Source: Opitutales bacterium UBA7389
Lineage (GTDB): Bacteria; Verrucomicrobiota; Verrucomicrobiia; Opitutales; Opitutaceae
NCBI GenBank assembly: GCA_002474325.1
Contig: DKNL01000297.1
Span: forward strand, 1-47,893
DNA: 47,893 bases
Direction: 5' to 3'
This document shows, in pieces, positions 1-9,518 of the stretch. The first letter of the stretch is position 1. The number at the start of each line of letters is the position of its first letter. The notes under the pieces were generated by a model. That model was not told the DNA's origin. It did not search any database and saw only the letters and a program-made list of their open reading frames with translations. A program made the position numbers and the translations under genes.

Positions 1-23
1 GTCGGGAATATTCGCTTCTAAAG

Positions 24-1436
24 TCAGTGTTTGTGCGGGTCCGCTTCGGGCGTGATTGCTTTGATTTCCGCCATCGCCATCAGGGGGAGGAACCGAAGGA
101 AGAGAAGGAAGAGTACGGAAAAGACCCCGAACGTCCCAACGTAAGTGAAAATATCGATAATCGTAGGCGAATAGTATCCCCAGCTAGAGGGCAGCCAATC
201 ACGAGTAAGCGTAGTCACCGCGATAACGAAACGCTCGAACCACATTCCTATATTTACAAATATGCTTATAATCCACACCCAAGCGGTGTTCTCGCGAATC
301 TTCTTAAACCAGAAGAGCTGCGGAGATATGACATTGCAGGAAATCATGATCCAGTATGCCCAAGCATAGTTTCCAAAGGCCCGATTAACAAAAGCGAATA
401 TCTCGAAGTCGTTGGCTCCATAAGCGGCAATGAAGAACTCCATCGCGTAGGCATAACCAACCATCGATCCAGTGGCCAAGACGATCTTGGTCATGCAATC
501 GATATGGTATTGCGTGATAAGATCCTCGAGACGGTAGATCGCTCGCAGAGGAAGCATCAAGGTAAGCACCATTCCGAATCCGGAAAATATCGCTCCGGCA
601 ACAAAGTAAGGCGGGAAAATGGTCGTATGCCACCCAGGGAGTAAGGAGATGGCGAAGTCGAAGGATACGATCGTGTGAACAGAGAGTACGAGCGGCGTGG
701 ATAGGCCAGCAAGAATCAAGTAGCACATCTCGTAGTTTCGCCAATGGCGATTGGATCCTCTCCAGCCCATAGCGAAGAAACCATAAAGAAATTGGCGGAT
801 CTTGGTCTTTGCGCGGTCGCGTACGGACGCCAAATCCGGGATTAAGCCGACGTACCAGAAAAGTACCGAGACCGTACCATAAGTCGAAACGGCAAATACG
901 TCCCACAACAAAGCTGAACGGAAGTTCGGCCAAATGGCGTTGGCGTTCGGAATTGGGAATAAAAACCAGGCCATCCAAACCCGCCCAACGTGGAATACTG
1001 GAAAGATAGCCGCGCAAACAACCGCGAAAATCGTCATCGCCTCTGCCGCCCGATTTATCGAGGTCCTCCATTTTTGCCGTAGTAAACAGAGAATCGCGGA
1101 AATCAGCGTACCCGCATGGCCGATACCGATCCAGAAAACAAAGTTGACGATAGCCCAACCCCAATTCGCTGGATTAGCCAATCCCCAAACACCCGTCCCA
1201 GCTGATACGAGATAAATAAGCCCCAAGACTGTAAACGAAGCTGTCGCGCAGGCGACCACGAAGCAGACCCACCACCACGTAGGCGTCTCTTCTTCTACAA
1301 TTCCACAAATTTTCTCGGTTATCCAAGAGAAACTACGATCGTTTTCGACGAGAGCCGGACGGGGGATGTCAACAGGATCCACCTCATCGAGGATAGTCGG
1401 CTTCACTTCGCTCTTTATCGGATTCGCGCTAGCCAT
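24..1436 (-). CDS. actC: ActC, NrfD/PsrC-like quinol-binding membrane subunit of alternative complex III
   Basis: 470-residue polytopic membrane protein of the NrfD/PsrC family. In alternative complex III (ACIII) ActC is an inner-membrane subunit that takes part in quinol oxidation and passes electrons to the iron-sulfur and haem subunits. The sequence shows about ten hydrophobic segments after a soluble, acidic N-terminus of roughly 50 residues, and a short His-rich C-terminus (ending PHKH). The ATG shares one base with the actB stop (TAATG), so translation is probably coupled and the start is secure. The usual next genes (actD and following) would lie beyond the left edge. Identity rests on the membrane pattern and on lying directly after a typical ActB; NrfD proteins of other complexes look similar. 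Confidence 0.93.
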   Translation of the reverse strand: MASANPIKSEVKPTILDEVDPVDIPRPALVENDRSFSWITEKICGIVEEETPTWWWVCFVVACATASFTVLGLIYLVSAGTGVWGLANPANWGWAIVNFVFWIGIGHAGTLISAILCLLRQKWRTSINRAAEAMTIFAVVCAAIFPVFHVGRVWMAWFLFPIPNANAIWPNFRSALLWDVFAVSTYGTVSVLFWYVGLIPDLASVRDRAKTKIRQFLYGFFAMGWRGSNRHWRNYEMCYLILAGLSTPLVLSVHTIVSFDFAISLLPGWHTTIFPPYFVAGAIFSGFGMVLTLMLPLRAIYRLEDLITQYHIDCMTKIVLATGSMVGYAYAMEFFIAAYGANDFEIFAFVNRAFGNYAWAYWIMISCNVISPQLFWFKKIRENTAWVWIISIFVNIGMWFERFVIAVTTLTRDWLPSSWGYYSPTIIDIFTYVGTFGVFSVLFLLFLRFLPLMAMAEIKAITPEADPHKH

Positions 1437-4400
1437 TAATGGGCTCCTCCATGATCCGAGTGAGAATCGTTGTGTGAATCATCATGATCGTATGAATCGT
1501 TTCCTACGTAATCGCCGCTTTTTTTTGGCTTCGTTGCCTTGTACTCGACCTTGGTTAGCGGCTGATCGTAATAATCCGGCATGTCCGGATTGGGGTTGCG
1601 AAGTTTGGCCAGGTAGGTCGTACGCGGACGGGCGTTCGTGTAGCCCAGCAAAGCGTAGTTCCTCTCGTTGGCTTGCATTTTTGAAACCTCGCTGTCGGGA
1701 TCAGAAAGATCACCAAACGCGACAGCGTCCATCGAGCAAACTTGGGCGCAGGCCACTTTGATGGTGCCATCGGGAATCCGGATGTCGTCGCTATCCCTAG
1801 CTTTTACCTTTTGCTCGATCTTGGCTTGCTGGATACGCTGCACACAATAGGTGCATTTCTCCATGACTCCACGCATTCTGATGGATACATCCGGATTTTG
1901 AGCCATCTGCTGTAGCTCATTCATCCCTTTCGGAGCTAGAGGACCTTCGTAGAGACGGTCGAGGGGACGTTGCTGATAATCAAAGAAATTGAAGCGACGA
2001 ACCTTGTAAGGGCAGTTGTTGGCGCAATAACGGGTTCCGATACAGCGGTTGTAGGCCATAGTGTTGAGACCATCTTCATCATGAACCGTCGCGTTAACTG
2101 GACAAACCGTCTCGCAGGGAGCTGTCTCGCAGTGCATACAACTAATCGGCTGTATGGAAACCTGAGGATCCTCCGGTATAGCCGCCTTATCCAATTTGCC
2201 ATCGTCTTTGGTAACGTCTGAAGAAAAATAGCGATCCAACCGAATCCAGTGCATTTCCCGCCCTCGACGAACCTGATCTCGACCAACGATCGGGATATTG
2301 TTTTCGCTTTGGCAGGCAACGACGCAGGCATTGCATCCTGAGCACACATTGAGGTCGATCGCCATCCCCCATTGATGAACGCCATCATAGTTCGGGTGCT
2401 CGTAAGCAGAACCGCCTCGCGGAGTTTCTTTAGAACGCTCTTGGGCAGGCATACCCTTATCTTCACCCAATATCGGCGGGGAATGGCTTTCCATTCCCAT
2501 TTTTTCCACCCAATTCGGATCGTCAGCGTAATCGTCCAAATTAGATTCACGGATAATCGCCCTCCCCTCCATGGACCAATGCTCCTGCGTATTGGCCAGT
2601 TGGATTGTTTCACCCGTCAGCTCAAGCTTCGCTCCGGAAGCGAAATTCATCGTATCCGCGGAGCGAACTTCGTAAGCGCTGTATCCAGAGTTCGTTCCAA
2701 TCCGACCCGTCTTTTTCCGCCCGTAGCCCAGGGGAAGAATTATGGAATAATTATCCAATCCCGGCAGAATTTGTACGCCTCCAACTACCTCGAATTCGCC
2801 AACTGAGATTTTCGCGACTGGCGAAAAGGAGCGGCCATCACTGACCTTATTAGGATTTTTGCGGGTGATCTGCAAAGCAGAATCCGGCGCGACGATATCC
2901 AATTCACTGGCTAAACGAGGGCTCACATAAATGGCGTTGTCCCAGGTCATTTTCGTCATGGGATCCGGACATTCCTGAAGCCATCCGTTATTGGCGTAAC
3001 GGCCATCGTCGACACTAGGATCCAGAGTAAAAACGACTTCCAAATTGTCTTTGCCTGAAGGGGCTGCAGGCACGTCTATCGAACCAAGCGATTCCGCAAG
3101 GCGCATGCCCGAAATCAATGAGCGATTAATCTTGAAGCCCGAATTTTCCCAGAAACCGTCATGGAGAAATTTATCGAAAGAGCGTCTTTTATTGGAGCCT
3201 ACCTTTTGAAAGGTCTCATAGACGAGACTGCGTCCGTCCGCGTTCTCTTCACCTACTAATCGAGCCAGCACTTCTATCTCCGAAATCCCATCGAAAAGAG
3301 GCGCGATCATAGGTTGCTGCGACAGTAACTCACCCATGTAGGCACGGCCATCCCCCCAAGATTCCAAATAGTGGGCTTGAACGAAGTGGTAGTTGGATTT
3401 TTCCGACGTTTCGTCCTCGTAATACCCCAGTCTAACGACTGTATCAACGGACTCTAGCTCGCCACCAAAATCCAGGTCCGCAGGGGCGTTGTAAACTGGA
3501 TTTCCTCCCGAAACCAGCAACGTGTCTACTTCGCCACTACCGATGGCGTCAACCAGTTCTTGAATCGTGGAAGACTTATCGCTCTCGATCTCGACGAGGT
3601 TCAGCGTACTACCAAGATTCCCCAACTTTTCGTTGATTAGCAATGCGATTCCCTGAGCTTCTTTATCAAGGCTCGGACCTGCATACACTACACTTTCGCC
3701 CTTGAACTGAGCCAAATCCGCGACCGCCCGCCGGACCCACTCCCTTGTCTCTTTATCAAGATTGGACGCGAGTCTTTCAAAAATTGGCTCAAGCACCTCG
3801 CCCTCAACACCTAGCTCTATTTCCAAAGCCGCTGCGGCCAGCACAGAAGTCAATCTGCTCGTGGCGATCCGCTTGCGATGGTCCGCCATCGCGCCCGTTA
3901 GCGTAAACTGACATTCGACCGCGTAGAGACGGCTCATTTTGTCTATCGATGACTTAACCCGTCGGCCATCTGCAAATTGCTTCTTAAGGGCAAGTGAGCC
4001 AGGATCTTCTCCAAGAAAATCGCCCCCCACGCATAGGATGCGCTGAGCTCTTCGCAAATCGTAACTGGGCCTCAGGTTGGCTCCGGCGACGATTGCCGCG
4101 GCTGATTGAGCCTGATCCGTATCCACCGGTTCATACTCAGCCCAAATAGCGTCTGGATACGCTTTCTGAAACATCTCCTTTAGACGGGCTCGAGTGGGCG
4201 ACGAGGACTTTTCCGCAAGGACGGCAACCCGCTTTCCCTTTGCATCTACAAACGATTTTCGCAGGACTTCTAGGGCATCTAGGGCTTCCTCCTTAGAGAT
4301 TGTAGATCCATTCTTTGAATACCTCGTGGATCTGTCAGGGTCGTAGAGCTCGAGAATCGACGCTTGGGCCTTAGCCCCTGTTCCTCCATTGTAGTAGCTG

Positions 4401-4786
4401 AAGACGTCGTTTCCCCCGACTTTAGTGGGGCGTCCCGAATGCGTTTCCACCAGCAAGGGAATGCTTTCTCCTCGGAGCGAATACGAAGTCGCGTAGTAGA
4501 GTGGTCTACCGGGGATTTGGTATTCAGGCGCTTTCGAATGAGGAAGAATCTTGGATTCTGGGCGTCGGCAGCCCGTAAACCCCAATCCGCCCAACGCGAA
4601 TGAGGCCGCCATGATTTTGAAGAAATGGCGTCGGTCGACCTCGTTCATTTCCGAGGCTTCCGGGCCGAATTCCCTTTGCACTTGATCAATGAAGTCCGGC
4701 GATTGGGAAAGATCGTCGAGGCTGCGCCAATAGCGCGGTCCAGTTTGTTCGGCCTTGGTGGGAGGAGATGTGTTAATCGGTTTCAT
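1436..4786 (-). CDS. actB: ActB, fused molybdopterin-like and 4-cluster ferredoxin subunit of alternative complex III
   Basis: 1116-residue fusion typical of ActB. The N-terminus has the TAT-variant region (YWRSLDDL, then RRHFFK before a hydrophobic stretch ending FTGC, around residues 50-73), implying export. Residues about 80-780 resemble a molybdopterin-oxidoreductase fold that in known ACIII carries no molybdenum cofactor. From about residue 815 there is a ferredoxin module with CSGCNACVVAC, CMHCETAPCETVC, CIGTRYCANNC and CTYC...CAQVC, giving ligands for four iron-sulfur clusters that relay electrons from quinol towards the haem subunits. The C-terminal tail is rich in His, Asp and Ser. 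It overlaps actA by 4 nt (ATGA) and actC by 1 nt, so the three subunits are probably co-translated. No frameshift is seen over the full length. Confidence 0.95.
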   Translation of the reverse strand: MKPINTSPPTKAEQTGPRYWRSLDDLSQSPDFIDQVQREFGPEASEMNEVDRRHFFKIMAASFALGGLGFTGCRRPESKILPHSKAPEYQIPGRPLYYATSYSLRGESIPLLVETHSGRPTKVGGNDVFSYYNGGTGAKAQASILELYDPDRSTRYSKNGSTISKEEALDALEVLRKSFVDAKGKRVAVLAEKSSSPTRARLKEMFQKAYPDAIWAEYEPVDTDQAQSAAAIVAGANLRPSYDLRRAQRILCVGGDFLGEDPGSLALKKQFADGRRVKSSIDKMSRLYAVECQFTLTGAMADHRKRIATSRLTSVLAAAALEIELGVEGEVLEPIFERLASNLDKETREWVRRAVADLAQFKGESVVYAGPSLDKEAQGIALLINEKLGNLGSTLNLVEIESDKSSTIQELVDAIGSGEVDTLLVSGGNPVYNAPADLDFGGELESVDTVVRLGYYEDETSEKSNYHFVQAHYLESWGDGRAYMGELLSQQPMIAPLFDGISEIEVLARLVGEENADGRSLVYETFQKVGSNKRRSFDKFLHDGFWENSGFKINRSLISGMRLAESLGSIDVPAAPSGKDNLEVVFTLDPSVDDGRYANNGWLQECPDPMTKMTWDNAIYVSPRLASELDIVAPDSALQITRKNPNKVSDGRSFSPVAKISVGEFEVVGGVQILPGLDNYSIILPLGYGRKKTGRIGTNSGYSAYEVRSADTMNFASGAKLELTGETIQLANTQEHWSMEGRAIIRESNLDDYADDPNWVEKMGMESHSPPILGEDKGMPAQERSKETPRGGSAYEHPNYDGVHQWGMAIDLNVCSGCNACVVACQSENNIPIVGRDQVRRGREMHWIRLDRYFSSDVTKDDGKLDKAAIPEDPQVSIQPISCMHCETAPCETVCPVNATVHDEDGLNTMAYNRCIGTRYCANNCPYKVRRFNFFDYQQRPLDRLYEGPLAPKGMNELQQMAQNPDVSIRMRGVMEKCTYCVQRIQQAKIEQKVKARDSDDIRIPDGTIKVACAQVCSMDAVAFGDLSDPDSEVSKMQANERNYALLGYTNARPRTTYLAKLRNPNPDMPDYYDQPLTKVEYKATKPKKSGDYVGNDSYDHDDSHNDSHSDHGGAH

Positions 4787-5439
4787 CGGTGGCAGCCTGA
4801 ACAGCTTTGCGGCGGGTTAATTTTCCACTCTTCGACGAACTTCAGCCCGTCTTCGATCTGACCTTTCTCACCTCCTGGGTGAACCCAATCCAAGTTGGTT
4901 ATTTGATCCAGTGGACGGAGAGCTTCCTCCGGATGGCGATGGCAATCCAGGCACCATCCCATGCTAAGTGACTGGTCGTGGCGAACCACTTCCATTTCGT
5001 CAACCTTGCCATGGCACTCAACACAGGAAACGCCTCGATTCACGTGAACCGAGTGATCAAAGTAAACGTAGTCCGGAGTCTCATGCACCCTAACCCATTG
5101 AATGGGCTCGCCAGATGCGTAGCTAGCTCGGACCGGCTCCAGCAAATCGCTGTCTGTCTTTATCATGCTATGACAAGACATACAGGTGCTCGCCGCGGGG
5201 ATATTGGCATGGCCCGACTCTTCAACGTTATTGTGACAATACCGGCAATCCAATCCTAACTCGCCTACATGGAAGCTATGATCGTAAGGGACGGGCTGAG
5301 AAGGTTCGTAGCCGACCCTAGTGTAGTTCGGCGTAGCATAGTACGTGACGCCAGAGACGACCGCCGCTGCAAGGATCAAAAGAAAAACGATCAGCTTGAG
5401 CGGAAGGGAGTTAGACCACTTTGGGAAAAGATTAGACAT
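4783..5439 (-). CDS. actA: ActA, membrane-anchored pentahaem cytochrome c of alternative complex III
   Basis: 218 residues with one N-terminal membrane anchor (about residues 13-33) and five CXXCH haem-c motifs at residues 65 (CRYCH), 86 (CMSCH), 139 (CVECH), 163 (CLDCH) and 213 (CSGCH, almost at the C-terminus). Five c-type haems match ActA of characterised ACIII, which receives electrons from ActB on the periplasmic side and passes them on to the terminal oxidase side. Many extra His residues (HSFH, DHSVH, RHDQS) could be distal haem ligands. It is the first gene of the cluster in transcription direction and overlaps actB through ATGA. The start is the only good ATG before the anchor. It could be confused with other small multihaem proteins only if the actB context were ignored. 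Confidence 0.95.
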   Translation of the reverse strand: MSNLFPKWSNSLPLKLIVFLLILAAAVVSGVTYYATPNYTRVGYEPSQPVPYDHSFHVGELGLDCRYCHNNVEESGHANIPAASTCMSCHSMIKTDSDLLEPVRASYASGEPIQWVRVHETPDYVYFDHSVHVNRGVSCVECHGKVDEMEVVRHDQSLSMGWCLDCHRHPEEALRPLDQITNLDWVHPGGEKGQIEDGLKFVEEWKINPPQSCSGCHR

Positions 5440-5854
5440 GTCGCGAAATTCGTTGTCGCTCTAATTAGACGCCCTTTTCATACCACGATTGGTCAGCATT
5501 TCCCTCCGGGAACCGCTTGAAGATCCGGACGCGATTCGATTACAGTCCCATTCCTTCTTTCGTTTGCCAAATTCGCTCCCAGCCAATTCGGCAATGCTAA
5601 AGCCCACAGAGCCGCAGCACACACCTCGGCTAAGAAATATTTTCGAGAATTTTCGGAACTCACTATTCTGAGAAAGGTCGGTTTTGGATTTCGGAGTGAA
5701 GGCAAGCCCATGTAAATAGCAATGAAAATGTGGCCACTTTCCCCTTCTCTAAGAAAGGTTATTAGACGATCGTTACCGCAGGGTTCGATTTTCTAATAGT
5801 GGCGCATTGAATACCTGGACCAAATGCGATTCGGGCCCTCCTAACCCGGCTTCC
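5440..5854. other. Gene-free interval upstream of actA
   Basis: 415 bases lie between the actA start and the end of the LolD-type ATPase gene. No open frame here has convincing protein character; the longest, about 72 codons on the minus strand, lacks recognisable motifs. It must hold the promoter of the act cluster, but I see no clear -35/-10 pair. A 12-base near-repeat (TCTGAGAAAGGT near 5670 and TCTAAGAAAGGT near 5750) is visible, of unknown meaning. No strong terminator follows the ATPase gene. Confidence 0.4.
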
Positions 5855-6559
5855 TCAATCTATGAATTGGCCATCCTGCATCCTCAAGATGCGATCGCAC
5901 CTGCCCGCCAATTCCGGATTGTGTGTAACGATCAAAACCGCTTGACCTTTCTCTGTTGCCAATTGCGTTAGCGACTGGAAAACCATTAACGAATTTTTAA
6001 CATCGAGGTTTCCTGTAGGCTCATCGGCTAGCAAAACGCTCGGCAAGTTTGCCAGCGAACGGGCAATCGCTACGCGTTGTTGCTCCCCACCAGACAATTG
6101 AGAAGGTAGCCGGTGTGTCTTATCGCCCAAGCCAACATCGCTCAGCAGCGAACGGGCTCGATCTTCCATTTCCTGATCGGCCAATCTTCCCAGCTTCCGC
6201 ATTGGAAGCATGACGTTTTCCGCTGCGCTAAATTCCGGGATTAAAAAGTGGAACTGGAACACGAAACCAATATGCTCTCCTCTTGTACGGGTGTGGGCTC
6301 CATCTTTATCCGGTGGAACCTCTTCCCCATTGATCAGTATCTGTCCCGAATCTTGGCGATCCAACAGTCCGAGTAAATATAGTAGCGTGCTTTTTCCGCA
6401 ACCGGAAGGCCCAACGATCGCGGATACTTCCCCCTGATAGAGTTTGAGATTAACTCCGCGCAACACATGCACCCTCATTTCCCTTTCTCCCAAATGCTTG
6501 TGAAGATCTCGACACTCCAAAGCGATACTCTTTCCTTCCAAATCAGTTGTCTCGCTCAC
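5855..6559 (-). CDS. lolD: LolD-type ABC transporter ATPase
   Basis: 234-residue ABC ATPase with Walker A GPSGCGKST (about residue 53), signature LSGGEQQR (about 160) and Walker B plus the family-typical DEPTGNLD. This is the MacB/LolD/FtsE group that powers transporters with FtsX-type permeases; LolD drives release of lipoproteins from the inner membrane to LolA. The start is GTG, overlapping the stop of the permease gene upstream (GTGA), so the two are coupled. Length is normal for LolD. A MacB-like or other FtsX-exporter role cannot be excluded, because no LolA or second permease is in the window. Confidence 0.85.
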   Translation of the reverse strand: MSETTDLEGKSIALECRDLHKHLGEREMRVHVLRGVNLKLYQGEVSAIVGPSGCGKSTLLYLLGLLDRQDSGQILINGEEVPPDKDGAHTRTRGEHIGFVFQFHFLIPEFSAAENVMLPMRKLGRLADQEMEDRARSLLSDVGLGDKTHRLPSQLSGGEQQRVAIARSLANLPSVLLADEPTGNLDVKNSLMVFQSLTQLATEKGQAVLIVTHNPELAGRCDRILRMQDGQFID

Positions 6560-7809
6560 GTTACTGTCCCTCTAATCACATCGCCTGGCACTAGCCTTCC
6601 CGCCCGCCTGGCAGGAGCTAGACTGGCAACCATAACGATCACTATCGCGGCTACTACCGCCTGAATATAATGCCACACGGTGGAATTAACCTGGAAATAT
6701 TCGGTGGCGAAAATGCCAGAAAGCGGCATGGGCAATCTCGATATTCCGTAAGTTATCAAGCCTCCCAAAAAACAGCCCAATATGGCACCCCAGAACAGAA
6801 CAATCGCGCCCTGCCAAAGAAAAATATTCGAGATATCGCTCCGTGTATACCCCATCGACCTAAGGATAGCGATTTCCCGAGTCTTATCCATGACGATCAT
6901 AAATAGAGTGCTGAACATCCCTAAGCCGGATACAATGATAATTGTAGATACCGTTATCGCCGCTGAAAGCTTCAAGGTCTTGAATAGCTGCATCCATGAC
7001 TTCTCTCGCTCTTGCCAGGGAGTCGTAAAGTGATTCGCAACGCGCTCGATTACTTCCGCATCTACAACAGCATGATCGCGATCGAAAATACTTACCTGGA
7101 TAAAGCTAACGCCATGAGGCTTTTTCAGCAGAGATCGAGCGGCGCTCATGTGCATAAAAACGCGCGTTTTGTCGAGATCCGATACACCAGTTTCGAATAT
7201 AGCGGATATCGTAAATCTACGCTGCTGATCGATTGCTCGAATAATGACTGATTCTCCCACAGTTACGTCGAGCCGTCCTGCCATTTTGTGCCCCATTATG
7301 ATCCCCATCGGGGCCGTCCGGAAGTCGACAAGGGACCCGTGTTGTATTTGGTCTTCCAATGCAGATACGGCGATATGGTCGTCTAAGTTAATACCATACA
7401 CCTGGCCATTGTCCTTACGTAACGGGCTCTCCAATTGTATGGTTCCCTTAATAACAGGAGAAGCCGCTTCTACATTTTGCAGCTGCATTATCGACTCGAT
7501 AACCTTGTCGGGGTGCTCGACCCCTTCGACAAAGCGGCGGTTCTTTTCGTCGGTTATGAAAAAATTAGTACGATCCCCTTTCGATGTGGAGGCGGCGACG
7601 AACACATAAGAATCCTGAATTCGATCCTCGATTCGAATGGCGCCATCCGTTCCCAGGATCGTTTCGATAAAAAGCTCTTGATAGCCGGTAAGCTGGGCCT
7701 GAGTGGAGATAAAGAACCCCACCCCAAACACGATACCTGCTAGGCTCATCAACATGGACCGCTTTTTTGCCAAAAGAAATCGGATCGCTATTCTAAAATT
7801 GGGTGACAT
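6556..7809 (-). CDS. FtsX/LolC-type ABC permease (lipoprotein release family)
   Basis: 417 residues with the MacB_PCD-FtsX plan: one N-terminal membrane segment (residues about 20-40), a periplasmic domain of about 230 residues, then three C-terminal segments forming the FtsX domain. The REIAILRSMGYT motif after the second segment is typical of LolC/LolE. It is the membrane partner of the overlapping LolD-type ATPase. Only one permease gene is present, unlike the LolC plus LolE pair of Enterobacteria, so a homodimer (LolF-like arrangement) or a second permease elsewhere is implied. ATG start; no clear Shine-Dalgarno. Confidence 0.85.
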   Translation of the reverse strand: MSPNFRIAIRFLLAKKRSMLMSLAGIVFGVGFFISTQAQLTGYQELFIETILGTDGAIRIEDRIQDSYVFVAASTSKGDRTNFFITDEKNRRFVEGVEHPDKVIESIMQLQNVEAASPVIKGTIQLESPLRKDNGQVYGINLDDHIAVSALEDQIQHGSLVDFRTAPMGIIMGHKMAGRLDVTVGESVIIRAIDQQRRFTISAIFETGVSDLDKTRVFMHMSAARSLLKKPHGVSFIQVSIFDRDHAVVDAEVIERVANHFTTPWQEREKSWMQLFKTLKLSAAITVSTIIIVSGLGMFSTLFMIVMDKTREIAILRSMGYTRSDISNIFLWQGAIVLFWGAILGCFLGGLITYGISRLPMPLSGIFATEYFQVNSTVWHYIQAVVAAIVIVMVASLAPARRAGRLVPGDVIRGTVT

Positions 7810-7912
7810 CTCTTTCGAAGAATAGATGGGTTAGCTATCAAGAAGCCATTGTCTGAAGCCATTGACCACAAGCATAATTTCAAGTTTCCATTCCGCCTAC
7901 CCGCAACTGCTA

Positions 7913-8193
7913 ATGTTTAGCTATTTTCGACTACGACTAAAGCTCGCGATATTAGCACTCTATGAATCGCTTACCCGCCGCGGCTACGCCATCGCGTTCA
8001 CGGGTCTACAGATATAGTTGGTTATCTGGAGATCGTAGTACGTTCCTTGCGAAGCATTGAATCTCTTCTTGAGACCACAGGGCGCCGATCAGAGGATGCC
8101 AAGAGCATTCTCGATTCCATCTGCGGATCAGGCAGGGCAATTCGGAATATAGATCCCAAAGGCCATGATCTCGTCATACTTGCCAAGTCCTAA
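7913..8193 (+). pseudogene. Possible frameshifted small gene in the permease-gspF gap
   Basis: The 391-base gap between the permease and gspF holds no intact gene, but two consecutive plus-strand open stretches look protein-like. The first starts with ATG at 7913 (MFSYFRLRLKLAILALYESL...) and stops at 8015-8017. The second, in another frame, is open from 7966 and reads ...SIESLLETTGRRSEDAKSIL... to a TAA at 8191-8193. Joined by one frameshift near 8000 they would give a protein of roughly 90 residues with helical character. I do not recognise a family. It may be chance; the second stretch has no start codon of its own. Confidence 0.3.
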
Positions 8194-8200
8194 ATGGCGC

Positions 8201-9457
8201 TCAACCCGTCGAAAGCGAGTTACTAAGCTGAAACACGGCAGAAATGATCCCAAAGGCGATCATTCCCACCATCCCGAAAACCCCTAATAGGACTCCCGTT
8301 GAAATAACGCCTAACATGGTCTTAACGAAACGGTCGATTACCTCTTTATATTGTTGAGACATTCGCCTCAGACCCGGGACTACGTCACCTGTGTTTTCGC
8401 CCACCGTAAAAATGTCTAGGGCCATATCGTCGAAATAGCCCGTCGACTTAAAGGCGGAAGACAATGGAACCCCTTCCGTAACCTTGACTCTGGCTCCTCC
8501 GAAGGCTTCGCACATAGCGACATTAGACAGCGAACGCTCGGCCATTGCCAAGGCTTGAACCATTATGATGCCATTTTCCAAGAGGAGCGACAGCGTCTGG
8601 GTAAATTGCAGGATCTGTATATCGCGGATGATTTTTCCCGCTCCAGGAACACGAAGGGTTATCGAATCGAATTTGTAGCGACCGGCATTCGATTTTCGCC
8701 ACGAGATTAATCCGCCGACTACGAGAGCGATGCCGATCGCCGCAATCCAGCCGTATTTCAGCAACCCATTGGCCAAAGCTATAAGCAAAGTAGTCGATGC
8801 TGGTAAGTCGCTTCCAAGAGATTCCAACAACCCTTCAATTCTTGGAAGCAAGCTAAACAAGAAAAGGAATACCAATCCAATCGCAACGACGATGAGAAAA
8901 CAAGGATAAGACAAGGCAGCCATTAGTTTTCCGCGGATCACTTTTTGCTCTTCCATACTCTCGACGATGCGAGCCAGCACTTTTTTGAGGTTTCCGGTGG
9001 CTTCACCCGCCTGCACAAGACTAACTACACTCTCATTGAAAACTTTAAGCTGTTTTCGCATGGCTTCCGACAAGGACCGACCTTGCCGTAACTCATCCCA
9101 AAGTTGAGTAGCCAAATATTTCTGTCGCGGATCGCTCATACGTGAACTCATCATTCTAAGTGCATCCGCAGACTGGATACCACAATTCAGCAATTCGCGA
9201 AGCCCTGAGAGAAAAGGTAAGGCAACGCTCCGATTGAGCAACACCTTGCTACCCTTGCTGGCTTTTGTCGTGAAGAGACCAAAAAGCCCTAGCCCGCTCT
9301 TCTTTTTGGATACGCCTGCCACCGCTTCTTGAACCGAGAGCGGTCTCAACTTCTGAGCGACTATCTTCTGCAGCGCCGCTTTACGGTTAACCGCATCGAT
9401 AGACCCACGTATGGATGTCCCGCTTGGATCTTTGGCACTATAAGTAAAATTGGGCAC
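8201..9457 (-). CDS. gspF: GspF, type II secretion inner-membrane platform protein
   Basis: 418-residue GspF/PilC family protein. In the type II secretion system (T2SS) it is the polytopic inner-membrane platform contacting the ATPase GspE and the GspL/M assembly. The sequence shows the usual small N-terminal domain (NFTYSAKDPSG), then two T2SSF repeats (about residues 80-200 and 280-410), with membrane segments near 180, 230 and 390. Length is normal. The start is a GTG. It is the last gene of the gsp cluster in transcription direction and is separated from gspE by 183 bases that hold a REP-like inverted repeat. Confidence 0.95.
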   Translation of the reverse strand: MPNFTYSAKDPSGTSIRGSIDAVNRKAALQKIVAQKLRPLSVQEAVAGVSKKKSGLGLFGLFTTKASKGSKVLLNRSVALPFLSGLRELLNCGIQSADALRMMSSRMSDPRQKYLATQLWDELRQGRSLSEAMRKQLKVFNESVVSLVQAGEATGNLKKVLARIVESMEEQKVIRGKLMAALSYPCFLIVVAIGLVFLFLFSLLPRIEGLLESLGSDLPASTTLLIALANGLLKYGWIAAIGIALVVGGLISWRKSNAGRYKFDSITLRVPGAGKIIRDIQILQFTQTLSLLLENGIIMVQALAMAERSLSNVAMCEAFGGARVKVTEGVPLSSAFKSTGYFDDMALDIFTVGENTGDVVPGLRRMSQQYKEVIDRFVKTMLGVISTGVLLGVFGMVGMIAFGIISAVFQLSNSLSTG

Positions 9458-9518
9458 GTTTTCTGAAGAGTGAAAGTAGAATTAACACTGAAGAAGTAAC
9501 AAATTGAGTTCGGATTGC

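Noticed and set aside
27..644. Long plus-strand frame (205 codons) opposite actC
   Set aside because: It is antisense to a clear membrane protein gene and has the Arg/His-rich composition of a shadow frame.
385..1164. 259-codon minus-strand frame inside actC
   Set aside because: Same strand but different frame of actC; composition (many Arg, Cys, Trp) is that of an out-of-frame shadow.
1936..2613. 225-codon frame inside actB on the same strand
   Set aside because: Overlaps the ferredoxin module of ActB, whose Cys motifs are intact in the other frame.
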